Origin: Ruegeria discodermiae
GTDB lineage: Bacteria > Pseudomonadota > Alphaproteobacteria > Rhodobacterales > Rhodobacteraceae
DNA length: 64,000 nucleotides
Direction: 5' to 3'
NCBI RefSeq assembly: GCF_030758345.1
Contig: NZ_JAVAMO010000006.1
Span: 124,001-188,000 of the forward strand
Position numbers and translations under genes: made by a program. The notes beneath the pieces were generated by a model, which saw only the letters and a list, made by a program, of their open reading frames with translations, did no database searches and had not been told where the DNA came from. This document shows positions 43,455 through 52,784 of this stretch, one piece after another. Each line of letters begins with the position of its first letter. Positions within the stretch are counted from its first letter, which is position 1.

Positions 43455-44257
43455 GCGTCGTTCAGCGTGCTGAACACGCGGCCCTTTGCGAACCAGGCGA
43501 TCCCGAAAGCCCAAAGCGCGGTTGCCTCGACAAAGAAGGTCAGGTTTAGGCTGTTCCACCAGTTAAGGAAGCCCGGACCTCCGATCGCACCCTTGAAGGC
43601 CAAAAGCGCGACGCATGCCAGAATGGTCAGGCCGCAATAGCTGTAGAGCCGGTTACGCTTGCGCTTGCTTTCGATCAGAGCACCGTTCTGCTCGTGTCGG
43701 GCAGGGACCACCCGCTTCAGGACGATCAGGCAGTAAAGACCGAGATAGATGAACAGGATACCCGCCGCCGTTAAGTGCCAATCGCTGGCCGCGCTGAAGA
43801 GATTGAAAAATCCCTGCCCGGGCGCCTCGGCGACGGTGAGAGGATCACCATTGGTGACCTGCGCGAAGACCCGTGACAGGAATATATCGCGACCCTCGCA
43901 ACCAGTGCCCAATGTCGCGACCGTTGCCACGATAAACGCTCCGAACCCGGCGATGGTACTGCCCCTGTCTTCAAGAATATGCTCGCCGGTATAGGCGATG
44001 AGAAACCCGCCAATGAAATAGAGCAGGCCAACAAAAACCGGCCCAAGTATCTGATCGTAATAGAAATGGCTGATACTGTCACGAAAGCAGCTGCCCAGCC
44101 CAATTGACCCCATGCCCAGAACCAAAGGCAATCCGATTGCGACGCCACCGACAAGAACTGCCAATCGGTTGAGGATAGCCGTGTTGTCGATATGGGTCTG
44201 TTGCGGCTGAAACAGACGCTCGGGGCCTTTTTCAAGAAACGTTTTCATCAAAGACAT
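43451..44257 (-). CDS. Integral membrane protein of unknown function
   Basis: A 268-residue protein with about six hydrophobic segments (around residues 32-52, 70-95, 102-118, 155-178, 200-220 and 235-258). The motif SCFRDSISHFYYDQILGPVFVG between the first two segments is the most distinctive part. The start at 44257 (MSLMKTFLEKGPERLF) is used rather than the ORF start at 44350. I do not recognise a characterised family. It stands alone, convergent with trmB. Confidence 0.7.
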   Translation of the reverse strand: MSLMKTFLEKGPERLFQPQQTHIDNTAILNRLAVLVGGVAIGLPLVLGMGSIGLGSCFRDSISHFYYDQILGPVFVGLLYFIGGFLIAYTGEHILEDRGSTIAGFGAFIVATVATLGTGCEGRDIFLSRVFAQVTNGDPLTVAEAPGQGFFNLFSAASDWHLTAAGILFIYLGLYCLIVLKRVVPARHEQNGALIESKRKRNRLYSYCGLTILACVALLAFKGAIGGPGFLNWWNSLNLTFFVEATALWAFGIAWFAKGRVFSTLNDA

Positions 44258-44411
44258 GGGGTGCTCGCAAATAGACCCGACAATGAAGCCAACATAGCAC
44301 AACCCCTGGGTGCGGCGAAGATGGGATGTCCGGGCCGGGGTCTGCGGCATCGACAGGTGAGGCGCAGGCGGTAGACTGATTGCGTCAATATCGCCTCACA
44401 AGGTATTTTCC

Positions 44412-45485
44412 ATGTCCGGATTTCGCATCACCAACTGCCATATCCACCTGTTTCACGCCGGCCATGTGCCCGAGGATTACCCTTACCGGTTCCTGCGCCT
44501 GTTCAAGAAAGCGCCGTTTCTGGTACGCGGGCTGGCCTTTCTCATGCGGGTGATTGGTCAGCATCCGGTGGCGGAAAAGCTGGACCGGCTCTACCGCTTT
44601 CAGAAGGAAACCCAATCGGAAAGCCAGCGGGTGATCCTGGAAAATGTGCAGAAGCACTATCCCGGCAATACACGCTTCGTGGTGCTGCCGATGGAGTTGT
44701 CGGCTTTTGGCTATGGCAGCCCACGCCTTCCGATGTCCGCACAGCATGATGAGTTGGCGGAACTGGCCCGTGATCCGGAGTTGCAAGGCCGCGTGATTCC
44801 GTTTGCCACCATCGACCCGCGCGCAGATCCACAGGCGAGCGAGCTTTGGCGCGCGGTGGATGAGCTGGGGTTCCGGGGTGTGAAAATCTATCCGCGGCTG
44901 GGCTTTGCCCCCGATGATCCGCGCCTGATGCGGCATCTCTACCCGAAGATGGCAGAGAAAAACCTGCCGCTGATGACCCATTGCTCGCGCGGCGGCGTGC
45001 AGGGGCGGGCGTTGAGCGATCACTGGGCGGACCGGTACACCGAGCCGGATGCCTATGCGCCGATACTGAAGGCGCATCCGAACCTGCGGATCTGCCTCGC
45101 CCATTTCGGCGGACAGCGCGATTGGTCGGCCTATGTGAACCCTGACCGCCGCACCCCGTTTGCCGATGAATACCGCAGCAACTGGCAGGTGCGAATCCGC
45201 CGGATGATTGAAAGCGGTGACTATCCCGGCCTTTGGACCGATATATCTTACACCTTGTTTCACTTCGAGGATTTCATCCCCTTCCTGCGTCTGTTTCTGC
45301 TGGGCGAGGATGAAGGGTCGGAACGCCTGCGCAGCCGGGTTCTGTTCGGGTCGGATTTCTACATGACGCGGCAAGAGGTGCTGTCGGAAAAGGCCGTGTG
45401 CTTCCGGTTGCGCAATGCGCTGGGTGAAGAGGTGTTCCAACGGATCGCCGAAGAGAACCCGGCGAAATGGTTGGGCGAGACCTGA
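44412..45485 (+). CDS. Amidohydrolase-family protein (TIM-barrel, ACMSD-like)
   Basis: A 357-residue amidohydrolase-related protein. The first metal site is NCHIHLF (His-x-His), followed by GVKIYPRLGF, MTHCSRGG, CLAHFGGQ and a late aspartate in VLFGSDFYMT. These fit the amidohydrolase_2 group, whose members are decarboxylases or hydrolases of small carboxylates and lactones. An unusually long helical N-terminal insertion (about residues 20-80) precedes the barrel core. It is a single gene between a membrane protein gene and aroA. Substrate unknown. Confidence 0.82.
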   Translation: MSGFRITNCHIHLFHAGHVPEDYPYRFLRLFKKAPFLVRGLAFLMRVIGQHPVAEKLDRLYRFQKETQSESQRVILENVQKHYPGNTRFVVLPMELSAFGYGSPRLPMSAQHDELAELARDPELQGRVIPFATIDPRADPQASELWRAVDELGFRGVKIYPRLGFAPDDPRLMRHLYPKMAEKNLPLMTHCSRGGVQGRALSDHWADRYTEPDAYAPILKAHPNLRICLAHFGGQRDWSAYVNPDRRTPFADEYRSNWQVRIRRMIESGDYPGLWTDISYTLFHFEDFIPFLRLFLLGEDEGSERLRSRVLFGSDFYMTRQEVLSEKAVCFRLRNALGEEVFQRIAEENPAKWLGET

Positions 45486-45507
45486 ACGGAGCCTGTGTCC
45501 CCGCCGC

Positions 45508-45529
45508 CAAGGCCGTTCGAACGGCCTTG
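45508..45529. repeat. 22-base perfect palindrome before aroA
   Basis: CAAGGCCGTTC and GAACGGCCTTG (45508-45529) make an uninterrupted palindrome, 22 bases after the amidohydrolase stop and 71 bases before aroA. As RNA it would fold into a stem with a tight loop. No T-tract follows. It may be a Rho-dependent end of the amidohydrolase transcript or a protein-binding site for aroA control. Confidence 0.5.
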
Positions 45530-45600
45530 CGCCATTCCTGCTGGACCCGGCCTGACCAATTCGGTAATCGGCCTGTGGTCGCTGAATTGAAGGAGCCCCC

Positions 45601-46953
45601 ATGTCCGGACACGGTACGCCTATCCCGATGACCTCGCATCCCTGTGGTCCCTTGTCCGGAACCGCCGAGGTGCCGGGCGACAAGTCGATCTCGCACCGGT
45701 CGCTGATCCTGGGTGCCTTGTCCGTGGGCGAGACCCGGATCACTGGCCTATTGGAAGGGGATGACGTTCTGGACACTGCCAAGGCGATGCGGGCTTTCGG
45801 GGCAGAGGTCATCAATCATGGCGGTGGCGAATGGTCGGTGCATGGCGTGGGTGTAGGAGGGTTTGCCGAGCCGGATCAAGTGGTCGATTGCGGCAATTCC
45901 GGCACCGGGGTGCGGCTGATCATGGGGGCAATGGCGACCTGTCCGATTTCGGTGACCTTCACCGGGGATGCCAGCCTCAATGGCCGCCCGATGGCGCGGG
46001 TCACCGATCCGCTGGCGCTGTTTGGGACGCAGGCAGTGGGGCGTGCCGGTGGGCGCTTGCCGATGACGCTGGTCGGCGCTGCTGATCCGATTCCGGTGCG
46101 CTATGAGGTTCCGGTGCCTTCGGCGCAGGTGAAATCCGCAGTGCTGCTGGCGGGTTTGAACGCGCCCGGCCAGACCGTGGCGATCGAGCAGGAGGCAACC
46201 CGCGATCATACCGAGCGGATGCTGGCGGGTTTTGGGGCTGAGATCACGGTCGAAGAGACCGACGAAGGCCGGGTGATCACGCTCACCGGGCGGCCCGAGT
46301 TGAAGCCGCAGGTCATCGCGGTCCCGCGCGATCCCTCCAGCGCGGCCTTTCCGGTCTGCGCCGCCCTGATCACACCGGGCTCTGATGTGCTGGTGCCGGG
46401 GATCGGGCTGAACCCGACCCGTGCAGGCCTCTTCACCACGTTGCGCGAGATGGGTGCGGACCTGACCTATGAGAACGAACGCGTCGAGGGCGGCGAGCCG
46501 GTCGCCGATCTGCGGGCGAAATACTCGCCCGACATGACAGGGATCGAGGTGCCGCCGGAACGCGCCGCCTCGATGATCGATGAATATCCTGTACTGTCGG
46601 TTGTGGCCGCCAATGCCACCGGCACCACGATGATGGCGGGCGTGAAAGAGTTGCGAGTCAAAGAGAGTGACCGGATCGACGCCATGGCGCGCGGGCTGCG
46701 CGCCAATGGTGTGACCATTGAGGATGGCGAGGACTGGTGGTCGGTCGAAGGCCTGGGTATCGGACAGGTTCCGGGCGGTGGCACTTGCGAGACCTTTCTG
46801 GACCACCGCATCGCCATGTCCTTCATGGTGATGGGCATGGGCGCGAAAGCGCCGGTCACGATTGATAGCGGCGGCCCGATCGCCACCTCCTTCCCGATCT
46901 TCGAGCCGCTGATGGCAGGTCTGGGCGCGCGCCTGCAGCGCAACAACCGGTGA
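45601..46953 (+). CDS. aroA: 3-phosphoshikimate 1-carboxyvinyltransferase (EPSP synthase)
   Basis: A 450-residue EPSP synthase of the shikimate pathway. PEP- and S3P-binding segments are [56 protein letters not shown] and [13 protein letters not shown]. The pattern is of the class II (CP4-like) type, but the residue matching CP4 Ala100 is Gly101 here (NSGT instead of NAAT), so glyphosate tolerance of the CP4 kind is not predicted. The cmk gene follows 8 bases downstream, the usual aroA-cmk-rpsA order of alphaproteobacteria. Confidence 0.96.
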   Translation: MSGHGTPIPMTSHPCGPLSGTAEVPGDKSISHRSLILGALSVGETRITGLLEGDDVLDTAKAMRAFGAEVINHGGGEWSVHGVGVGGFAEPDQVVDCGNSGTGVRLIMGAMATCPISVTFTGDASLNGRPMARVTDPLALFGTQAVGRAGGRLPMTLVGAADPIPVRYEVPVPSAQVKSAVLLAGLNAPGQTVAIEQEATRDHTERMLAGFGAEITVEETDEGRVITLTGRPELKPQVIAVPRDPSSAAFPVCAALITPGSDVLVPGIGLNPTRAGLFTTLREMGADLTYENERVEGGEPVADLRAKYSPDMTGIEVPPERAASMIDEYPVLSVVAANATGTTMMAGVKELRVKESDRIDAMARGLRANGVTIEDGEDWWSVEGLGIGQVPGGGTCETFLDHRIAMSFMVMGMGAKAPVTIDSGGPIATSFPIFEPLMAGLGARLQRNNR

Positions 46954-46961
46954 GCAGCCGG

Positions 46962-47579
46962 ATGCCGTTCACCATAGCCGTTGATGGCCCGGCAGCGGCG
47001 GGCAAGGGGACACTCTCCAAAGGGCTTGCGGCGCATTTCGGGTTTGGTCATCTGGATACCGGCCTGCTTTATCGCGCCGTCGGGTGTCGGATGCTGGGCG
47101 GCGAAGACCCGGTTGCTGCGGCGCGCAGCCTGCTGCCCGAGGATATTAATCGCGCCGATCTGCGCACCCCGGACGTGGCACAGGCAGCGTCAAAAGTGGC
47201 AGTGATCGGTGATGTGCGTGCCGCGCTGGTGGATTTCCAGCGCGCTTTTGCCCGCCGGGCCGGGGGCGCGGTGCTGGACGGGCGTGACATCGGAACGGTG
47301 ATCTGCCCCGATGCCGAGGCCAAGCTGTTTGTGACCGCCAGCGCCCAGGTGCGGGCTGAGCGGCGTTATCTGGAACTGACCGGAAAAGGTCAGGTCGTCA
47401 CACTTGATGAGGTTCTGTCCGATGTGCGCGCGCGCGACGAGCGGGATATGAACCGGGCCGAGGCTCCGCTGAGACCCGCCGCTGATGCGGTGACGATCGA
47501 TACCTCGGACCTCGATATCGATGCGGCGCTTTCGGTTGCCATCGCCGCGATTGAAGAGAAGAGACCCGCTCAGGGCTGA
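46962..47579 (+). CDS. cmk: Cytidylate kinase
   Basis: A 205-residue (d)CMP kinase. The P-loop is [15 protein letters not shown], and [15 protein letters not shown] and [16 protein letters not shown] are the nucleotide-binding segments. ATG at 46962 has GGTGAG 7-12 bases upstream; a GTG at 46950 that overlaps the aroA stop is the alternative start. It is co-transcribed with aroA. Confidence 0.94.
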   Translation: MPFTIAVDGPAAAGKGTLSKGLAAHFGFGHLDTGLLYRAVGCRMLGGEDPVAAARSLLPEDINRADLRTPDVAQAASKVAVIGDVRAALVDFQRAFARRAGGAVLDGRDIGTVICPDAEAKLFVTASAQVRAERRYLELTGKGQVVTLDEVLSDVRARDERDMNRAEAPLRPAADAVTIDTSDLDIDAALSVAIAAIEEKRPAQG

Positions 47580-47668
47580 GCGCAAGCGTCACAAATCTCA
47601 CCAAGCTGTGTCTCGCCAGCCCGGGCAAGCGTGCCTAGGTTGGGACCAGTCTAGAGGAGAGATCGCCG

Positions 47669-48202
47669 ATGCTACGCTATATCCTTCCCTTGGTTCTGAT
47701 CGCCTCCATGACCAGTGCCCAGGACGCCCCGGAACTCCCAGCGCCTGAACCTGCCATGACCTATGAGCGGCTGGGCCGTATCATCTTTGCGCTCGACCCC
47801 GAAGCGCAGCCGAGCGGGCCGGGCTTTCAGTTCGTGATCGAAGGGGTGCCGGTGCTGGTCGTGACCGATGCGCAGGCCGACCGGATGCGGGCCATGGTGC
47901 CGATCCGAAGCGCCAGCGATCTGAGCGCCGAGGACCTCACGCGCATGATGCAGGCCAATTTCGATTCCGCATTGGATGCCCGTTACGCGATTGCCAACGG
48001 CACGCTTTGGGCCGCCTTCATCCATCCATTGTCACCGCTGGAGAAGAACCAGTTCATCTCGGGGCTGGGCCAGACCGTGAATGTCGCCAAGACTTATGGC
48101 ACGCTCTATTCCGGCGGAGCAGTGCAATATGGCGGAGGCGACAGTGGTGGTCTGCAGCGCCAGTTGATTGACGATCTGCTGAAAAAGGGCGAAGAAATCT
48201 GA
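47669..48202 (+). CDS. Small secreted protein of unknown function
   Basis: A 177-residue protein with a signal peptide (MLRYILPLVLIASMTSAQDA). The mature part alternates short helices and strands, with FQFVIEGVPVLVV, LTRMMQANFDSALDARYAI and FIHPLSPLEKNQFISGL, a layout like the YbjN or chaperone-type alpha/beta fold, though the similarity is only by pattern. The C-terminus is glycine-rich (SGGAVQYGGGDSGG). AGAGGAGAG precedes the ATG. Located between cmk and rpsA; function unknown. Confidence 0.7.
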   Translation: MLRYILPLVLIASMTSAQDAPELPAPEPAMTYERLGRIIFALDPEAQPSGPGFQFVIEGVPVLVVTDAQADRMRAMVPIRSASDLSAEDLTRMMQANFDSALDARYAIANGTLWAAFIHPLSPLEKNQFISGLGQTVNVAKTYGTLYSGGAVQYGGGDSGGLQRQLIDDLLKKGEEI

Positions 48203-48649
48203 GCCACTGACCAGAGTTAGTATTGCCTCGTTGGCTTTCCTTCCAGAGAGCCCCTAATCCCCTTTGAAAATCTGGCAGCGCGTTAACAATGCGCAAGACC
48301 CCTAAGCCTTAAGGTCGCAATTGTATGCGATCGAGCAAGCAATGGCGCGAGAGGCTCAGTTGTTTGGGAGTTTGGGGCTGAATCCGGATCGATCCGCGGG
48401 GCCGCGCTGAACCCTGCCTCTATTGGCTTTGCACTTGCATGGGATCGAAAATCCGCCTATACGCGCGCTGTCAACACAAGGACGGTCAACGTCCGGATGA
48501 CGTATCTGAGCAGGGCCGGGTTACCTCGGCCCTTTCTGTTTGTGTTTTCAGATGCGTAGTCGGGCCACGTTGGGTGGGGACTTGAAACAAGACCGGCGGA
48601 GACAACCGCTCGGCCAGATAAAGTGAAACGTAAAGGAAAAAACCGCCAT
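48203..48649 (+). promoter_or_regulatory. 447-base gap: rpsA promoter and leader
   Basis: The longest gene-free stretch of the window. The first 220 bases show no recognisable element. A promoter-like pair TTGCAT (48435-48440) and TATACG (48458-48463) with a 17-base spacer would give a leader of about 180 bases. That leader holds a GC hairpin (48512-48533). AAAGGA at 48632-48637 is the ribosome binding site for rpsA, 12 bases before its ATG. No open reading frame of note is present. Confidence 0.5.
48512..48548 (+). terminator. Terminator-like hairpin in the rpsA leader
   Basis: AGGGCCG (48512-48518) and CGGCCCT (48527-48533) form a 7-bp stem with an 8-base loop, followed by a T-rich stretch (TTCTGTTTGTGTTTT). 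It sits about 50 bases after the predicted transcription start and 100 bases before rpsA, where an attenuator would be expected; it could also end a short upstream RNA. Confidence 0.5.
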
Positions 48650-50326
48650 ATGGCTAACGCATCCATGGAGGAATTCGAAGCCCTCCTGAACGAAAGCTTC
48701 GAAATGGACACGCCCGAGGAAGGGACCGTTGTCAAAGGCAAGGTCATCGCGATCGAAGCGGGCCAGGCCATCATCGACGTAGGCTACAAAATGGAAGGCC
48801 GCGTCGAGCTGAAAGAATTCGCAAATCCCGGCGAAGCCCCTGAAATCGCTGTTGGTGACGAAGTCGAAGTCTACCTGCGCGCCGCCGAAAACGCCAAGGG
48901 CGAAGCCGTCATCTCGCGCGAGATGGCCCGCCGTGAAGAGGCTTGGGACCGTCTGGAAAAAGCATATGCTGACGACCAGCGCGTTGAAGGTGCCATCTTT
49001 GGTCGCGTCAAAGGTGGCTTCACAGTTGATCTGGGTGGCGCAGTTGCGTTCCTGCCCGGCTCGCAGGTTGATGTGCGCCCTGTGCGCGACGCTGGCCCGC
49101 TGATGGGTCTGAAGCAGCCGTTCCAAATTCTGAAAATGGACCGCCGCCGTGGCAACATCGTTGTGTCGCGCCGCGCAATCCTGGAAGAATCGCGTGCCGA
49201 ACAGCGCGCCGAGGTTATCGGCAACCTGACCGAAGGCCAGGCTGTTGACGGTGTGGTCAAGAACATCACCGAATACGGTGCGTTTGTTGATCTGGGCGGC
49301 GTTGACGGACTGCTGCACGTCACCGACATGGCATGGCGTCGGGTCAACCACCCGAACGAGATCCTGAACATCGGCGAAACTGTCAAGGTTCAGGTCATCA
49401 AGATCAACAAGGAAACCCACCGCATCAGCCTCGGCATGAAGCAGCTGCAGGAAGATCCGTGGGATCTGGTTGGCGCCAAGTACCCGCTGTCCTCTGTCCA
49501 CAAGGGCCGCGTCACCAACATCACCGATTACGGTGCATTTGTTGAGCTGGAGCCGGGCGTCGAAGGTCTGGTTCACGTCTCCGAGATGTCCTGGACCAAG
49601 AAAAACGTCCACCCCGGCAAGATCGTTTCGACCAGCCAGGAAGTCGACGTCATGGTTCTGGAAATCGACGGTGCCAAGCGCCGCGTGTCTCTGGGCCTCA
49701 AGCAGACCATGCGCAACCCGTGGGAAGTGTTTGCAGAAACCCATCCCGAGGGCACCGAAGTCGAAGGCGAAGTCAAGAACATCACCGAATTCGGTCTGTT
49801 CATCGGCCTCGACGGCGACATCGACGGCATGGTTCACCTCTCCGACCTCAGCTGGGACGAGCGTGGCGAGGATGCGATCCAGAACTACCGCAAGGGCGAC
49901 ATGGTTTCGGCCGTTGTGTCCGAGGTTGACGTCGAGAAAGAGCGTATCTCGCTCTCGATCAAGGCGCTGGGTGGCGACAAGTTCGCCGAAGCGGTTGGCG
50001 GCGTGAAGCGCGGCTCGATCGTGACCGTGAACGTGACCGCGATCGAAGATGGCGGCATTGAGGTGGAATATGAAGGCATGAAGTCCTTCATCCGCCGTTC
50101 GGACCTGAGCCGTGACCGTGCCGAACAGCGCCCCGAGCGTTTCTCGGTCGGTGACAAGGTCGATGTGCGCGTCACCAATGTCGACAGCAAGACCCGCCGT
50201 TTGGGCTTGTCGATCAAAGCCCGCGAGATCGCGGAAGAGAAAGAGGCCGTGGAACAGTACGGTTCGTCGGACTCCGGCGCGTCGCTGGGCGACATTCTGG
50301 GCGCGGCGCTGAAATCCGGCGACTGA
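48650..50326 (+). CDS. rpsA: 30S ribosomal protein S1
   Basis: A 558-residue S1 with six S1 RNA-binding domains; the later ones are easily seen as VVKNITEYGAFVDLGG, RVTNITDYGAFVELEPG and EVKNITEFGLFIGLDG. It binds mRNA at the ribosome for translation initiation. The ATG at 48650 (MANASMEEFE) follows AAAGGA; an in-frame ATG at 48623 is upstream of that site and unlikely. Codon use is strongly biased to common codons, as expected for a highly expressed gene. A strong terminator follows. Confidence 0.97.
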   Translation: MANASMEEFEALLNESFEMDTPEEGTVVKGKVIAIEAGQAIIDVGYKMEGRVELKEFANPGEAPEIAVGDEVEVYLRAAENAKGEAVISREMARREEAWDRLEKAYADDQRVEGAIFGRVKGGFTVDLGGAVAFLPGSQVDVRPVRDAGPLMGLKQPFQILKMDRRRGNIVVSRRAILEESRAEQRAEVIGNLTEGQAVDGVVKNITEYGAFVDLGGVDGLLHVTDMAWRRVNHPNEILNIGETVKVQVIKINKETHRISLGMKQLQEDPWDLVGAKYPLSSVHKGRVTNITDYGAFVELEPGVEGLVHVSEMSWTKKNVHPGKIVSTSQEVDVMVLEIDGAKRRVSLGLKQTMRNPWEVFAETHPEGTEVEGEVKNITEFGLFIGLDGDIDGMVHLSDLSWDERGEDAIQNYRKGDMVSAVVSEVDVEKERISLSIKALGGDKFAEAVGGVKRGSIVTVNVTAIEDGGIEVEYEGMKSFIRRSDLSRDRAEQRPERFSVGDKVDVRVTNVDSKTRRLGLSIKAREIAEEKEAVEQYGSSDSGASLGDILGAALKSGD

Positions 50327-50349
50327 TCCCCAAGGTCTTGAAGTTGAAG

Positions 50350-50381
50350 AGCCCCGCAGCGCCTGCTGCGGGGCTTTTTTG
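50350..50381 (+). terminator. rpsA terminator
   Basis: AGCCCCGCAGC (50350-50360) and GCTGCGGGGCT (50365-50375) form an 11-bp perfect stem with a 4-base loop, followed by a run of T residues. Classic intrinsic terminator 24 bases after the rpsA stop. Confidence 0.95.
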
Positions 50382-50413
50382 TGACCGGTTCAGGGTTCGG
50401 GTCGCAATCTGCG

Positions 50414-50460
50414 CCGATTTCTTTCAAAGAAATCGGACCGGAAACTTTCAAAGTTTCCGG
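50414..50460. repeat. Two tandem 23-base perfect palindromes
   Basis: Unit 1 (50414-50436) has arms CCGATTTCTTT and AAAGAAATCGG around a central C. Unit 2 (50438-50460) has arms CCGGAAACTTT and AAAGTTTCCGG around a central C. The units are 1 base apart, with centres 24 bases apart, and share the core CTTTCAAAG. They lie between the rpsA terminator and the LysE-type gene. They may be a tandem operator or a repeated intergenic element; the remaining bases of the 254-base gap show nothing else. Confidence 0.75.
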
Positions 50461-50580
50461 ATCGCCATAGAGAGGTGTTTTGAACATGCTGGGCAGGCCT
50501 GTTCTAGGGTGGTTTTGTAGGGGGCGACATTTGAGATAAGCTCTTTGCAAGTTGGATCGACGATATTTCGGAAGTTAGAG

Positions 50581-51195
50581 ATGTCACTGGATTTGCTCCT
50601 TGCTCTGATTGCCGCCACTGCGGTTCTGGTGGTTATACCGGGACCGAATGTTGCGCTGATCATTGCCAACACCATCGCGCATGGGTTCCGCTTTGGTGCG
50701 GCGACCGTTCTGGGCACCACATTGGGCATTCTGCTGCAGCTTTGCCTTGTGGTGATCGGCCTGAGCGCGCTGTTGCAACTGGCCGCAGATGCGCTTTTGT
50801 GGATCAAATGGGCAGGTGTGCTGTATCTGCTGTTCCTTGGCATTCAGGCATTGCGGCAAGGCTTCGATCCGATGCCCGAGGCTCGGGCCACCGACCGACC
50901 CGTCACCGCCATGTTCTGGCAAGGCCTGTTTCTGGCGGTGATCAACCCCAAGACGCTTTTGTTCGGTGCGGCTTTCCTGCCGCAGTTTGTTAGCCCGCAG
51001 GCGGGTGGGTTTGGACTGATCTGGGCTGCGTCTGTTTATCTGGGCGTCATCTTTGTCGGCGATCTGGTCTGGGTTGCGATGGCACAATCCGCGCGCGGGT
51101 TCGTGCTGCGGCTGGGGCAATGGCGGCACCGCTTGACCGGCGGCTTTTTCCTCGCCGCGGGCCTTGGCCTGGCGGTTGCACGCTCTAACCCCTGA
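50581..51195 (+). CDS. LysE/RhtB-family amino-acid exporter
   Basis: A 204-residue membrane protein with six hydrophobic segments. The N-terminal signature VVIPGPNVALIIANTIAHGFRFGA and the later WQGLFLAVINPKTLLFGAAFLPQF are typical of LysE/RhtB exporters for amino acids or homoserine lactones. The ATG at 50581 has GGAAG 6 bases upstream. It stands alone behind the tandem palindromes. Substrate unknown. Confidence 0.88.
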   Translation: MSLDLLLALIAATAVLVVIPGPNVALIIANTIAHGFRFGAATVLGTTLGILLQLCLVVIGLSALLQLAADALLWIKWAGVLYLLFLGIQALRQGFDPMPEARATDRPVTAMFWQGLFLAVINPKTLLFGAAFLPQFVSPQAGGFGLIWAASVYLGVIFVGDLVWVAMAQSARGFVLRLGQWRHRLTGGFFLAAGLGLAVARSNP

Positions 51196-51364
51196 ACGAG
51201 CGCGGCCATTTTGGCTTTACCTTGCGAATCAAGGGCTTCGACGCAGCCCCCTCTGACGTGTGTTTCTGCGACGCAGCGTAAGCCGATTTGCCGCAAATGC
51301 GCCGAACAAAGCGAAATCTTTCACCGAGGCGCCTGAAATAGCGGGTTTTGCCTGCGACTTTACG

Positions 51365-51393
51365 TTCCACACAAGCCTGAATTTTCATATACT
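51365..51393 (+). promoter_or_regulatory. Possible ihfB promoter
   Basis: TTCCAC (51365-51370) and TATACT (51388-51393) with a 17-base spacer lie 50 bases before the ihfB ATG. The -10 is good, the -35 weak. The rest of the 248-base gap from 51196 holds no gene; a 13-base palindrome ATTTGCCGCAAAT lies near 51284. Confidence 0.35.
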
Positions 51394-51443
51394 TGCCGGT
51401 ACGTTCACAAAAACTGTCGCGTCGCCTTGGGAGGGTAGAGCCT

Positions 51444-51728
51444 ATGATCCGTTCGGAACTGATCCAGAAGATTGCTGACGAGAACCCGCATCTCTACCAA
51501 CGCGATGTCGAGCGGATTGTGAACACGGTTTTTGATGAGGTCACCGATGCCATGGCACGCGGCGACCGGGTGGAGTTGCGCGGTTTCGGCGCGTTTTCGG
51601 TCAAACAGCGGGACGCGCGGATTGGTCGCAATCCCAGGACCGGCGAAACAGTGCATGTGGAACAAAAGCACGTGCCGTTTTTCAAGACCGGCAAGCTGCT
51701 CAGGGATCGATTAAACGGAAAAGCCTGA
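51444..51728 (+). CDS. ihfB: Integration host factor subunit beta
   Basis: A 94-residue DNA-bending protein of the HU/IHF family. Features are [19 protein letters not shown], the dimer-core [12 protein letters not shown], the arm [10 protein letters not shown] with the intercalating proline, and [15 protein letters not shown] at the end. GGGAGGG lies about 8 bases before the ATG at 51444. It directly precedes lapA with a one-base gap. Confidence 0.95.
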   Translation: MIRSELIQKIADENPHLYQRDVERIVNTVFDEVTDAMARGDRVELRGFGAFSVKQRDARIGRNPRTGETVHVEQKHVPFFKTGKLLRDRLNGKA

Positions 51729-51729
51729 C

Positions 51730-52083
51730 ATGATGCGCTATATTCGCTACGCCTTTCTGGCCGCACTGATCATCGTTCTGGTGTCGGTGTCGCTGGCCAA
51801 CCTCCAGATGGTGACCCTCAAGCTGATGCCGGATGCCCTGGCTGAACTTTTGGGGTTCAATTTCTCGCTGCCTCTGCCGGTCTTCATCGTGGTCCTTGGC
51901 GGGATCGCGACAGGGTTGATCATCGGCTATGTTCTGGAATGGCTGCGCGAGCACAAGCATCGCCGCGAAGCGGGTGAGAAATACCGCGAAGTGCGCAAGC
52001 TTGAGCGCGAGGTGAACAAGCTCAAGAAGCAGAAGAACGAAGGCAAGGACGAGGTGCTGGCCTTGCTCGAAGAGAGTAACTGA
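51730..52083 (+). CDS. lapA: LapA-domain (DUF1049) membrane protein
   Basis: A 117-residue inner-membrane protein with two hydrophobic segments (residues 5-23 and 50-70) and a basic coiled-coil tail (EHKHRREAGEKYREVRKLER onward). It matches the LapA/YciS family; in enterobacteria LapA acts with LapB in regulating lipopolysaccharide synthesis. No lapB is seen here. It is tightly packed between ihfB and trpF, a common alphaproteobacterial arrangement. Confidence 0.87.
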   Translation: MMRYIRYAFLAALIIVLVSVSLANLQMVTLKLMPDALAELLGFNFSLPLPVFIVVLGGIATGLIIGYVLEWLREHKHRREAGEKYREVRKLEREVNKLKKQKNEGKDEVLALLEESN

Positions 52084-52089
52084 CCAGCC

Positions 52090-52737
52090 ATGCCCGCGGA
52101 AATCGGCGTCAAGATTTGCGGCCTGAAACAGGCCGAGCATGTGCGCGCGGCGGCAGAGGTTGGTGCGCGCTATATCGGGTTCAACTTCTTTCCCAAGTCG
52201 CCCCGTTATGTTGAGCTGGATCAGGCAGCTATCCTGGCCGACATCGTTCCGGTGGGGGTCGCCAAAGTGGCCGTCACTGTCAAGTCTGACGATGAAGAGC
52301 TTGATCGGATCACTTCTGCCGTACCGCTCGATATGCTCCAACTCCATGGCGGCGAAAGCCTGGAACGCGTGGCCGAGGTGAAGGCGCGATATGGCCTGCC
52401 GGTGATCAAGGTCATCGGCGTGGCTGATCAAGGCGATCTGGAACAGATCGACCTGTTCGGCGATGTGGCAGATCAGTTTCTGATCGAGGCGAAACCACCC
52501 AAAGACGCTCCGATGCCTGGCGGTCTTGGTCTGCGCTTTGACTGGCGGTTGCTGGCAGGGCGCAAATACTGGCGCAAGCCGTGGATGCTGGCTGGCGGCC
52601 TGACGCCCGAGAATGTGGGCGAGGCCATCCGTATGACCGGGGCAAAACAGGTGGATGTGTCGTCAGGTATTGAGATCGCGCCGGGCCAGAAGGATTCCGA
52701 TCTCATCCGGGCCTTCATTCAGGCCGCGACAAACTGA
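52090..52737 (+). CDS. trpF: Phosphoribosylanthranilate isomerase
   Basis: A 215-residue TIM-barrel isomerase of tryptophan synthesis. The catalytic cysteine is Cys10 (KICGLK) and the general-acid aspartate lies in [10 protein letters not shown] near the C-terminus; LQLHGGES and [11 protein letters not shown] are barrel signatures. It starts 6 bases after lapA. The next trp gene, trpB, is separated by one small gene. Confidence 0.95.
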   Translation: MPAEIGVKICGLKQAEHVRAAAEVGARYIGFNFFPKSPRYVELDQAAILADIVPVGVAKVAVTVKSDDEELDRITSAVPLDMLQLHGGESLERVAEVKARYGLPVIKVIGVADQGDLEQIDLFGDVADQFLIEAKPPKDAPMPGGLGLRFDWRLLAGRKYWRKPWMLAGGLTPENVGEAIRMTGAKQVDVSSGIEIAPGQKDSDLIRAFIQAATN

Positions 52738-52784
52738 TCCTTGTGCCGCTGCGGGCCGTATCACTCCTTAACAGGAGGTGAAGC

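Noticed and set aside
48548-49837. 429-residue minus-strand frame over rpsA
   Set aside because: It mirrors the repetitive S1 domains and has no independent support; S1 is certain.
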